A stretch of DNA of 43,995 bases from an uncultured Bacteroidales bacterium (lineage in GTDB: Bacteria > Bacteroidota > Bacteroidia > Bacteroidales > UBA932): NCBI GenBank assembly GCA_945827785.1, contig CALZOR010000008.1:1-43995 (forward strand), given 5' to 3'. Both the position numbers and the translations under genes were made by a program. The notes under the pieces were generated by a model. That model did not search any database and had not been told where the DNA came from. It saw only the letters and a program-made list of their open reading frames with translations. Shown here piece after piece: positions 30,189-38,379 of this stretch. Numbering within the stretch: position 1 is the stretch's first letter; each line of letters begins with the position of its first letter.

Positions 30189-30974
30189 CTATCGGGTGCT
30201 GTAGGTATGGATGCTCTGGCCTTTCGCAGAAGGGAGGTAATTGATGCCCCACCAGCAAATCTGAAGGCAGATGAATGCAAGCAGTAGAATAAGGCAGGCT
30301 TTCTTCCAGTCGGCTGGGCGGATGTGCCGGTAGTGGACGAAGGTCAGGTAACAAAGCCATGTGATTGCAGCCCATGTCTCCTTCGGATCCCACGCCCAGT
30401 AATGCCCCCAGGCCTCCTTGGCCCAGAGTGCACCGAAAAGCATTCCTATGCTCAGGAATGCAAGTCCGACATAGACCAGGTTGTCACAGATATTCAGCTC
30501 CCTGTCCATGCTCTTTCCCTTCTTGAACAGCATGTAGATGGCCATGAGCGTTGCCGCTCCGAGCAGGGCATAGGCAAACATATAGACGATGACATGAGGG
30601 GCGAACCATGGGCTCTGCAGGGCCGGCATCAGGGATTTGGCATGAATCCCTGGTTTGAAGACGTTCACGCATATGAATACCAGGGAAAGCAGGGTACTGA
30701 AAGACAATATCCATTTATAGCGCCAGCGGCCATAGACGATGATTCCGGCCAGGGGCAGGAAGAAAGAGTACCACATCCTGGTTTCTCCCATAGTCCTCAG
30801 AGGCGGACGTTCGAGGCTGACCCACATCCCGATGATGAAGGCAAAGAAAACAGCAAGACCGGCGAGGGTGAAAAACCAGACTTTCCCGTCCTTTCCCTTC
30901 CATGCAAAGTAAGCTCCTGTGCTCCAGCATAATACGGCGGCAAGGGCGAAATATATGAATGAATCCCAACTCAT
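30189..30974 (-). CDS. ccsA: Cytochrome c assembly protein CcsA-like
   Basis: Start adjusted to MSWDSFIYFALAAVLCWSTGAYF; WGHYWAWDPKETWAAITWLCYLTFVHYR heme-handling (WWD-type) motif. Confidence 0.93.
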   Translation of the reverse strand: MSWDSFIYFALAAVLCWSTGAYFAWKGKDGKVWFFTLAGLAVFFAFIIGMWVSLERPPLRTMGETRMWYSFFLPLAGIIVYGRWRYKWILSFSTLLSLVFICVNVFKPGIHAKSLMPALQSPWFAPHVIVYMFAYALLGAATLMAIYMLFKKGKSMDRELNICDNLVYVGLAFLSIGMLFGALWAKEAWGHYWAWDPKETWAAITWLCYLTFVHYRHIRPADWKKACLILLLAFICLQICWWGINYLPSAKGQSIHTYSTR

Positions 30975-31876
30975 TGCTCGTCCTCCTTTCTTATCGGTTT
31001 GGGTGCCATGAAGAGCATCAGACACAGGGCTCCGGCAATCATCATGTAAATTCCTGCATAGACAGCAGGGAGCCAAGGGTCCTTCACAAGCAGGAATATG
31101 CTGTAGGGACTTTTGCTGCCCTTTGCCTGGTCATAGCCTGCCTGGTATATCTTCCATCCGTCCACTTTCATGGGCTTGTTCACCAGAACGGTTCCCCTGA
31201 GGTGGCTGTCGTCCCGGGTGTGTATCGTTATTTCTGATGCAAAAAGCTTCGGAGTATTGTCCGGATAGTACTCGGCCGTGAATTCATGCAGCTCGATTGC
31301 AAGGCCGGGATCCACTACCTCTCCATATTCCGAGAGCGCCCTGTTTTCAGGCTTCCCATAATGGACCTGCATCTGCAATTGCTGCATGTCTGCACTTCCA
31401 AGGGTGGCGGCCACGATGGCTACGAACACTCCGAGATGGTTCAGGATGAATGGTATCTCCGATGCTCTCATGCGGAGAAAATGGTTCAGGGCGGCAAGCC
31501 CGTCCACAATCAGTACCCAGGTCCATACAAGCACGAAAGGCCAGAAGCGGATCATCTGTGACAGCCACTCAAGCCCTCCGGAAGGCTTCTGGGTGGTAAG
31601 TCCCATCACCAGTGTCAGAGCAAGGGCACAGGCCAGGGACGAAACGGCCGCATACGAATGCATCATCCATTCGAAGGCCTGTACCTTCTTTCGCAGAAGG
31701 AAGATTACGGCAATCAGCCCTGTCAGCAGCGCCAGCACAATCTTGTTCACCGGAGCGGCAAGCCATCTCCAGTCAACCGGCCCCAGAATGTACTGCAGGG
31801 CCAGCCCGGCTGCAAGGAGGCATCCTCCTATAAGGAAGCCCTCCCTGAATTCCCATTTATGATTATTCCGTTCCAT
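30971..31876 (-). CDS. ResB-like cytochrome c biogenesis protein
   Basis: Multi-TM protein; GTVLVNKPMKVDGWKIYQAGYDQ motif; overlaps ccsA start. Confidence 0.88.
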   Translation of the reverse strand: MERNNHKWEFREGFLIGGCLLAAGLALQYILGPVDWRWLAAPVNKIVLALLTGLIAVIFLLRKKVQAFEWMMHSYAAVSSLACALALTLVMGLTTQKPSGGLEWLSQMIRFWPFVLVWTWVLIVDGLAALNHFLRMRASEIPFILNHLGVFVAIVAATLGSADMQQLQMQVHYGKPENRALSEYGEVVDPGLAIELHEFTAEYYPDNTPKLFASEITIHTRDDSHLRGTVLVNKPMKVDGWKIYQAGYDQAKGSKSPYSIFLLVKDPWLPAVYAGIYMMIAGALCLMLFMAPKPIRKEDEQ

Positions 31877-31878
31877 TG

Positions 31879-33543
31879 TCAGAATATGTAACGTAGTTTA
31901 AGCCCGACGCTGAAACGGTGCTCCGGGCGTAACCAGCACAAGCCGGTGTAGGCTCCCTGGGAAATGAATTCTTCCCCGAAGCGGATGAACCGTCCTTCAA
32001 TGGCGCAGTTCAGGCTCTTCCCGAAGTCCTTCTCCAGGCTGCCTCCGACATTGAATGCAGTTCCGGCGCGCCGGTAAAGATCGAGAGTGTTTCCGAAACT
32101 GTAGTCGCCGAAGATTTTTATGCCGAATCCGGACGGGAGGCCCTGCTTCAGGTCCAGATGGGCGCTGTAGCCCCAATTGCCATGTGACATGTTGATTGAA
32201 TCGGCAATGCGGATGTCCCAAAGGAAGGTCGCAAGCGCATTTATCTCTGTCGTCTTTGCAGGGTTGATTTTTACGGACGGGCTGATGTTCCATGCGTGCC
32301 TTATGCCATCATTGCCCCACTGATATAACCTGAGATTGCCTTTTTCTATCCAGATTCCGTTGATTCCGTCGTCGGAGTATGAGTAGCCGCAGTCAAGATG
32401 CAGGGCCACGACCGGGAGTTTGCAGTCAAAAGTGAAGGATGCCTTGTTGATATGGAGCCCGACTATGTCCTCATTTCCCTGACGCAGGGCAAAAGGTTCA
32501 CGGATTTCTGCCGGATTCAGGAATTTGAAATCCGGTCTCACAAGCAGCCTGTCATAGCGCAGTGCAAGAAGGAAAATATCCGTAGGCCTCCATTCGACTG
32601 CTGCTTTCGGGAGGAAATCATTCAGGCTCCTGCCCTGCATATCGGTGTAGGCATATTCAAATTCTGCAAACAGTTTCAGGCTCTTTACCGGAAGGTAATT
32701 GGCAGATGCCCTGACTGCTCCGGTCTGGTAGCTGTGACGGAAATGATCCTCAAGAGTGATTTTCCCGTCCAGCCTCTGCACGTCGTTGCTCCTGATGAGA
32801 CGGTTTTCATAGCGCGCCGCAAAGCCGAGGTCGAGTTTGTCAAAACGGTGGTTCAGTGCAAGGACAAGATTATGGTGGTCTATCTTGGCATCAGCATTTA
32901 CCTGACTCTTGGAGAAATCTTTAAATCCTTGAAGTTCAATGGCTTCCAGAAGCTTTTCCTCGGCTTCGTCCTGATGCTTGAAATTGTATTTGAGCTGTAT
33001 TTTTCCCTTCGGACTGTATGAAAACCTGTAGTCTGCCCCGACAGTGAACATGTTCTCGTTTACCAGAGGATTGCTGATTGTCCAGTTTGTCCTGACTGGG
33101 TCCTTCCCTGATGCCATAAACTGCTCTTTGAGGCTGCCGCTTTCATTCCGGCTGAGGTTTTCCCCTTCAAACTCAATTCCCAGAAAATGCTTGCGGGAAA
33201 GTTTCAGCCCCAGATTGAAGCCGTAGTTTGTGACAATTCCCTTTGCCTGGGTTTCGCTGGAAGAAAGATATTGGTTACCGGCATTCTCCGAAAGGGGAGC
33301 CTTGCCTGTGAATGTGTAATCTTCCTCGCCGATATGTCTGGATGAATATGGGGTGATTCCCTTGATTCCGAAGAAGGGCCTGAAACTGACCTTCCTGCCA
33401 TCGACATCCAGTCTGAGGCTGGCCTCATATGGGTCAATATGCCCGTAGCCTCCGCCGACCGAGACCTCTCCCGTTGGTCTGGTCTGTGCCCGTAAGCCTA
33501 TGGATATCAATAAAATGGATATTGTTGTTATTACTATCCTCAT
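31879..33543 (-). CDS. Outer membrane beta-barrel protein (TonB-receptor-barrel-like, no plug evident)
   Basis: Signal peptide, alternating aromatic strands, C-terminal HRFSVGLKLRYIF. Confidence 0.75.
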   Translation of the reverse strand: MRIVITTISILLISIGLRAQTRPTGEVSVGGGYGHIDPYEASLRLDVDGRKVSFRPFFGIKGITPYSSRHIGEEDYTFTGKAPLSENAGNQYLSSSETQAKGIVTNYGFNLGLKLSRKHFLGIEFEGENLSRNESGSLKEQFMASGKDPVRTNWTISNPLVNENMFTVGADYRFSYSPKGKIQLKYNFKHQDEAEEKLLEAIELQGFKDFSKSQVNADAKIDHHNLVLALNHRFDKLDLGFAARYENRLIRSNDVQRLDGKITLEDHFRHSYQTGAVRASANYLPVKSLKLFAEFEYAYTDMQGRSLNDFLPKAAVEWRPTDIFLLALRYDRLLVRPDFKFLNPAEIREPFALRQGNEDIVGLHINKASFTFDCKLPVVALHLDCGYSYSDDGINGIWIEKGNLRLYQWGNDGIRHAWNISPSVKINPAKTTEINALATFLWDIRIADSINMSHGNWGYSAHLDLKQGLPSGFGIKIFGDYSFGNTLDLYRRAGTAFNVGGSLEKDFGKSLNCAIEGRFIRFGEEFISQGAYTGLCWLRPEHRFSVGLKLRYIF

Positions 33544-33549
33544 CTGTTT

Positions 33550-34407
33550 TTATTTTATTGATTTTGCACGGTTGACAATGCCGACATAAATCAGCAGAAT
33601 CACATTCATCATCAGAGCATAAATGATGGCAGGGATGGCGATTCTCCCGTCATTGAACACGAAGGGACTGCTGGCAATTGCTATGGCCTGGGCGGCATTC
33701 TGCATTCCCACCTCAATGACGATGGTCCTTCTTTCACGGCTCTCCAGATGGAAAATCCAGCAAAGCCCGGCGGCGACAGCCACGGCACAAAGCAGCAGGG
33801 CGGTTGTTGCCAGCCCAAGGCTTGAGAAATTTTCTGCGATGGTGCTCCTATGCTGGACAAAGAACACGGCGGCAAGGAACATCAGGGCAGGGAAGGCCAG
33901 GCGTGAAAGTACCTTGTCAATTTTTGCGGCAGCTTTTTCCCACCTGTGTCTTATTCCGATGCCCAGAAGGATGGGCAGCAGCATCGTGACTACATTCTGC
34001 ATCAGCAGGTTTTTCACCGGCAGGATGATGCCTGTGGATTCTCCGGCATTGGCTGTTATAAATTGCATTATGATGGGGATCGTGAAAAGCGTGACAATGC
34101 TGCTGACGGCGGTAAGCGACACGGAAAGCGCCACGTCACCTTTTGCAAGCTTTGAAAACACATTGCTTGAACTGCCTCCGGGACAACATGCAATGAGCAC
34201 CAGCCCGATTGTCATCAGCGGACTCAGATCAAGAACTGCTGCCAAGGCCCATGCAATCAGGGGCAGCACTATCAGCTGCCCAAGCAGTCCGGCAATGACC
34301 GCCCTGCCCCTTTTCAGGACGAGCAGGAAATCCTTTCCCTGAAGCGTCAGTCCAAGATCGAACATCAGCACTGTCAGAATTGGCAATACTATATATATGC
34401 TGTTCAT
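33550..34407 (-). CDS. Bile acid:sodium symporter (BASS) family transporter
   Basis: MNSIYIVLPILTVLMFDLGLTLQGKDF; LVLIACCPGGSSSNVFSKLAKGDVALSVSLTAVSS; EVGMQNAAQAIAIASS; start adjusted. Confidence 0.92.
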   Translation of the reverse strand: MNSIYIVLPILTVLMFDLGLTLQGKDFLLVLKRGRAVIAGLLGQLIVLPLIAWALAAVLDLSPLMTIGLVLIACCPGGSSSNVFSKLAKGDVALSVSLTAVSSIVTLFTIPIIMQFITANAGESTGIILPVKNLLMQNVVTMLLPILLGIGIRHRWEKAAAKIDKVLSRLAFPALMFLAAVFFVQHRSTIAENFSSLGLATTALLLCAVAVAAGLCWIFHLESRERRTIVIEVGMQNAAQAIAIASSPFVFNDGRIAIPAIIYALMMNVILLIYVGIVNRAKSIK

Positions 34408-34649
34408 AAAAATATGATATTTCGCAAGTGAGCGAGGAAAAACGCGCGAAGATAATATTTTTATTCCAATCACATGCGGCTTGATGTGCATGACTTGTCA
34501 GAATAATACGGATAAGAAATATCAAATTTCATAGTTTTTGTGTCAAATTTATTAAAATGCAATAATTTGGCCTTCCGAAATAATTTCCTCTTGCGTTTGT
34601 AGCAAAACTTGAGTAATTTGTATATCTTCGCATTTGCCATTTTTACGCT

Positions 34650-34730
34650 ATGGATTACGCCAATAAGAGAAAATACCTCACGGTAAATGCAAGTGACCAC
34701 AAATGGGGATTGTATTCAACTTCAGCATGA
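34650..34730 (+). pseudogene. N-terminal remnant of an AraC-family regulator
   Basis: ATG-initiated MDYANKRKYLTVNASDHKWGLYSTSA*, resembles the N-terminus of Bacteroidales AraC-type regulators; then stop. Confidence 0.55.
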
Positions 34731-34740
34731 ATGGAGGAAA

Positions 34741-35343
34741 ATGAAGGTAAATGAGATATTCTATTCAGTGCAGGGAGAGGGCAGATTTGCCGGTACCCCT
34801 GCCGTTTTTTTGCGTCTGTCCGGATGCAACCTCAGATGCAGTTTCTGTGATACGGACCACCGGAGCTATGTCCAGATGACTGAGGATGAGATTGTTTCTG
34901 AAGCAAGTGCTTATAAATCAAGGCATATTGTGATTACCGGAGGGGAGCCGACACTTCAGCTGACTGCCTCGCTTGCCCGAAAGCTCCATGACAAAGGATT
35001 CTTCATCCAGATTGAAACCAATGGAACCGTGCCTCTTGAGCCGGATTGCAGGATAGACTGGGTCACCTGTTCTCCCAAGCAGGCTTGTGAAGGGGAGAGC
35101 CTTGTTGCCCGGGCCGGCCTTAAAATTCAGCGCATAGACGAACTGAAAGTCGTTTTCTGGGGGCAGGATGTGTCTTCATGGGAAAACTTTTCTGGCGAAA
35201 TACGCGAATATCGTCTGCAACCTCTTGATACCCAGGATGCTGACAAGAATGATGATATTCTTCGCAAAACTGTAGCCTACATCCTTGACCATCCCCTTTG
35301 GAAGCTTTCTCTACAGACTCATAAACTTATAAATGTCAAGTAG
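34741..35343 (+). CDS. queE: 7-carboxy-7-deazaguanine synthase (radical SAM)
   Basis: MKVNEIFYSVQGEGRFAGTPAVFLRLSGCNLRCSFCDTDH (CxxxCxxC). Confidence 0.94.
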   Translation: MKVNEIFYSVQGEGRFAGTPAVFLRLSGCNLRCSFCDTDHRSYVQMTEDEIVSEASAYKSRHIVITGGEPTLQLTASLARKLHDKGFFIQIETNGTVPLEPDCRIDWVTCSPKQACEGESLVARAGLKIQRIDELKVVFWGQDVSSWENFSGEIREYRLQPLDTQDADKNDDILRKTVAYILDHPLWKLSLQTHKLINVK

Positions 35344-35384
35344 TTGAAGCGTCCCTGCAAGCCGGACAGAAAAATCTGTATCTT

Positions 35385-36224
35385 ATGAAAAAACATAAAA
35401 AATCGAAATCAGCTCGTCATCGGCTGTCTCAGGATGAGGCGCAGCAAAGCAGACAGGTCAAAGAGGAAATCTGCATGAATTGCGGAACTGTGCTTCATGG
35501 CCCATATTGTTCGAATTGCGGACAGAAGGTGACTGACCTCAATCAATCTTTCTGGAACTTCCTGATGGAGTATCTGGCCAATGCCTTCCAGCTCGATACC
35601 CGCCTTCTTCCCACTCTCAAGGAGATGGTCATTCATCCGGGCAAGCTTACTCAGGAGTTTTTCAAAGGCAAAATCAACAGTTATGTTCATCCCTTGAAAA
35701 TGAACATGTTCATGCTGGTGATAGTCATTGCGATAGTGGCTCTTTTCATTAGTCCTTCCACGAATATTGCCGACGACCAGACAAATGCTGTCTTATCCTC
35801 AGACCTTAACAGCCTGATTCAGACTTATCTTCCGATTTTCATCCTTCTGATGACCCCTGTACTGGGCCTGGTGGTGCAGCTGTTCAACCTGCGCAAGAAG
35901 CGGCCGTTCATGGAGCATTTCGTCTTTGCCCTTCATTTTGCTGCTTTTATGGAAATGTTCATCGTCCTGAAGATGGTGGTGACCCATTTCTGCAACAATG
36001 CCTGGATTGATTTTGCCTTCTATGCAGTGTCGGTCCTGTACCTGATGTTGTCGCTCCGTCGGGTTTATGCCGGTACCGGATGGACCGGGGCTTTCTTCAA
36101 GTCTCTTGCAATCGTTTTCTTCTATTTTGCCGCCATGGTCGTTGCCATCGTTCTCGTCGCCCTTCTCTTTGTCTATAAGAACTATGACAAACTGGAAGAC
36201 CTCGCCTCGTACCTTATGCAGTAA
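35385..36224 (+). CDS. DUF3667 domain-containing membrane protein
   Basis: CMNCGTVLHGPYCSNCGQKVTDLNQSFWNFLMEYLANAFQLDTR then TM helices. Confidence 0.85.
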   Translation: MKKHKKSKSARHRLSQDEAQQSRQVKEEICMNCGTVLHGPYCSNCGQKVTDLNQSFWNFLMEYLANAFQLDTRLLPTLKEMVIHPGKLTQEFFKGKINSYVHPLKMNMFMLVIVIAIVALFISPSTNIADDQTNAVLSSDLNSLIQTYLPIFILLMTPVLGLVVQLFNLRKKRPFMEHFVFALHFAAFMEMFIVLKMVVTHFCNNAWIDFAFYAVSVLYLMLSLRRVYAGTGWTGAFFKSLAIVFFYFAAMVVAIVLVALLFVYKNYDKLEDLASYLMQ

Positions 36225-36269
36225 GTCTACTTTTCGCGTCTGGTTCATCCAAACTTGCCTTTTTAGGAA

Positions 36270-36302
36270 TTTGCATATTGCCGAAAAAAATATATATATT
36301 TG
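36270..36302 (+). promoter_or_regulatory. Bacteroidota-type promoter (TTTG-N21-TATATTTG) for the TSCPD gene
   Basis: TTTG 36270-36273; TATATTTG 36295-36302; ATG at 36329. Confidence 0.55.
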
Positions 36303-36328
36303 CCCGTATATATAATAAAGGTATAAAT

Positions 36329-36745
36329 ATGAAATTATTCAGAAGAATTGTGGCTGCATTGGTGGTGGCTGCACTTACAGTTCCTGCATTCGCTTCGGCA
36401 ATGTATGTGGATGATGAAAACAAAAAACAGGAGAATGTTATGGTTGGAGATGATTATCAGATTGTAAGGAATGAAATTGTTGACGGAATCCGCTATGTGA
36501 GTGCGGTTCCAAGCCAGAAAGTGTGCTCAAACAAGATTGATATCGAGATTGAGGGCGATGTCGTCCGGAGTGTGGTCTTCACGAGGGGCTGCAACGGAAA
36601 TGGAAAGGGCATCGGAGCTCTGATTCAGGGCATGACCGTGGAAGAAGCGGTCAAACGTCTTAAGGGTATAAACTGCTCAAACAGAGGAACTTCCTGCCCG
36701 GACCAGCTCGCACGCATCCTCGAGGCTGCCTGCCTTTCCCGTTGA
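36329..36745 (+). CDS. TSCPD domain protein with N-terminal signal peptide
   Basis: MKLFRRIVAALVVAALTVPAFASA signal, then KVCSNKIDIEIEGDVVRSVVFTRGCNGNGKGIGALIQGMTVEEAVKRLKGINCSNRGTSCPDQLA. Confidence 0.88.
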   Translation: MKLFRRIVAALVVAALTVPAFASAMYVDDENKKQENVMVGDDYQIVRNEIVDGIRYVSAVPSQKVCSNKIDIEIEGDVVRSVVFTRGCNGNGKGIGALIQGMTVEEAVKRLKGINCSNRGTSCPDQLARILEAACLSR

Positions 36746-36753
36746 TACAGATG

Positions 36754-36840
36754 TCATCTCATGAGTGCTCAGCAAACAGCCCGGTGAGCTTTTGCAGCGA
36801 GCAGCCGACGGCAGTAGGACACGAAGCGCATGGAGAGATC
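36754..36840 (+). repeat. Efflux-locus extragenic repeat, copy A (long form)
   Basis: GCTCAGCAAACAGCCCGGTGAGCTTTTGCAGCGAGCAGCCGACGGCAGTAGGACACGAAGCGCATGGAGAGAT; shared with copies B and C. Confidence 0.85.
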
Positions 36841-36853
36841 TACATTTAAGTAG

Positions 36854-36893
36854 TGTAAAGAGTCTTTACAGATGGTGTAAAAATTCTTTACAC
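36854..36893 (+). promoter_or_regulatory. Tandem palindromic activator sites (putative sigma-54 UAS) upstream of tolC
   Basis: TGTAAAGAGTCTTTACA (36854-36870) and GTGTAAAAATTCTTTACAC (36875-36893), 22-bp period. Confidence 0.75.
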
Positions 36894-36946
36894 TTTTTTT
36901 GTGTTTAATTTTTTTAATAAATTGATTCATAGGATTTTGTACTGTG

Positions 36947-36961
36947 TGGCACGGATGGTGC
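36947..36961 (+). promoter_or_regulatory. Sigma-54 type -24/-12 promoter for tolC
   Basis: TGGCACGGATGGTGC: GG-N10-GC with TGGCACG -24 box; 33 nt before ATG 36994. Confidence 0.8.
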
Positions 36962-36993
36962 CCGTATTCTTCTAAATTTGAAAAATACGTCTT

Positions 36994-38379
36994 ATGAATC
37001 ATAAATTATTATCAACAGCTGCAGCAGCTTTCTTTCTTTGTTCGGGTGCTTTCGCTCAGCCTCTGACAAATCTGGAAACAGGTTATGCCCGGCCGATGAC
37101 ATTGAAAGAATGCATGCAATACGCATTGGACAAGTCTGCCAAGCTGAAAATCCAGCAGACAGATGTGGATGATGCTAAAGTTGCACGGCGCGATGCAATC
37201 CTCAAGGCCTTCACTCCTGCCGTTGAGGCCGGGACCTATGCCTACAGTAATTTCGGACGAAGCGTTGACCCGGAGACAAATACCTATGTTTCAACGACTT
37301 CATTCAATAATGGCTATTCCGTTTCCGCCGGAATCGTCCTCTTCAACGGCTTCGAGGCTGTCAACAATGTGAAGATTTCCAAGACTTCGCTCATGATGGG
37401 CATTGAGCAGGAGCAGAAGCTCAGGGATGAAATCTGCCTTGCTACTATGGAGGCCTTCTACAATGTCGTCTATTACACAAAACTTTCGGTTATCGTTGAG
37501 GGGCAGGTCAGTACATTGAAGGATGCCCTTGAACTCGTCCGTCGTCAGGAGGAACTTGGACAGAAAGGCTATGCCGACCTTGTCCAAACTCAGGCTGACC
37601 TTGCAGATATGGAATATAATCTGATTGTGGCGCAGAACAATCTTGCATCGGCCTTGATTACCCTGAAGGACATAATGTTTTGGGAAGAGGATAAGGATCT
37701 GGTTATCAATATGGAAGAAGTTGAACAGGCACGTACTCTCACGGATGCTGATCCCATTGAAGAAAGCAGCGCCGTGGCGGACTATGCAGTTGAGCACAAT
37801 TCTTCTGTCCTGATTGCAAAAGGCAGGATGGATAATGCAAGGCTCAATCTGAGGACTGCGAAATGGAAATTTACCCCATACCTCTCTCTCAATGCCGGTT
37901 GGTCCACAAGTTATTATACCTATCCGGGACTTGCAGGCTATGCACCTGTGCCTTATGGACAGCAGTTCAGGAACAACGGCGGAGAGTATGTTCAGCTTTC
38001 ACTTTCGTTCCCGATTTTCAACAGGCTTCTGACTTTCTCCAATTTGAGGAAGATGAAAAACAGTTACAAAAGAGCTGAGGCTGAATATGATACGGTTGTG
38101 CGTCAGGTGCAGGCTGAGGTTGAAAGGGCAGTGCAGGACCGTAACGGAGCTGCAGCGGCGCTGAATCAGGCCGAGCGCAGGGAAAGCTTCCAGGATGAAG
38201 CCTGGAGGCTGAATGTCAAAAAGTTCGAGCAGGGCCTTATTTCTCCGATTGATTTCCGTAAAGCCTCGGATAATCTGATGAACGCCAAGGCTGAACGCCT
38301 CAATGCCCTTCTCAAATGGCACCTTAAAAGCAGTGTCGTCAAATACTATAACGGCATATCCTACATTGACCAATATTGA
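36994..38379 (+). CDS. TolC family outer membrane efflux protein
   Basis: TLKECMQYALDKSAKLKIQQTDVDDAKVARRDAILKAFTPAVEAG; coiled-coil repeats. Confidence 0.93.
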   Translation: MNHKLLSTAAAAFFLCSGAFAQPLTNLETGYARPMTLKECMQYALDKSAKLKIQQTDVDDAKVARRDAILKAFTPAVEAGTYAYSNFGRSVDPETNTYVSTTSFNNGYSVSAGIVLFNGFEAVNNVKISKTSLMMGIEQEQKLRDEICLATMEAFYNVVYYTKLSVIVEGQVSTLKDALELVRRQEELGQKGYADLVQTQADLADMEYNLIVAQNNLASALITLKDIMFWEEDKDLVINMEEVEQARTLTDADPIEESSAVADYAVEHNSSVLIAKGRMDNARLNLRTAKWKFTPYLSLNAGWSTSYYTYPGLAGYAPVPYGQQFRNNGGEYVQLSLSFPIFNRLLTFSNLRKMKNSYKRAEAEYDTVVRQVQAEVERAVQDRNGAAAALNQAERRESFQDEAWRLNVKKFEQGLISPIDFRKASDNLMNAKAERLNALLKWHLKSSVVKYYNGISYIDQY

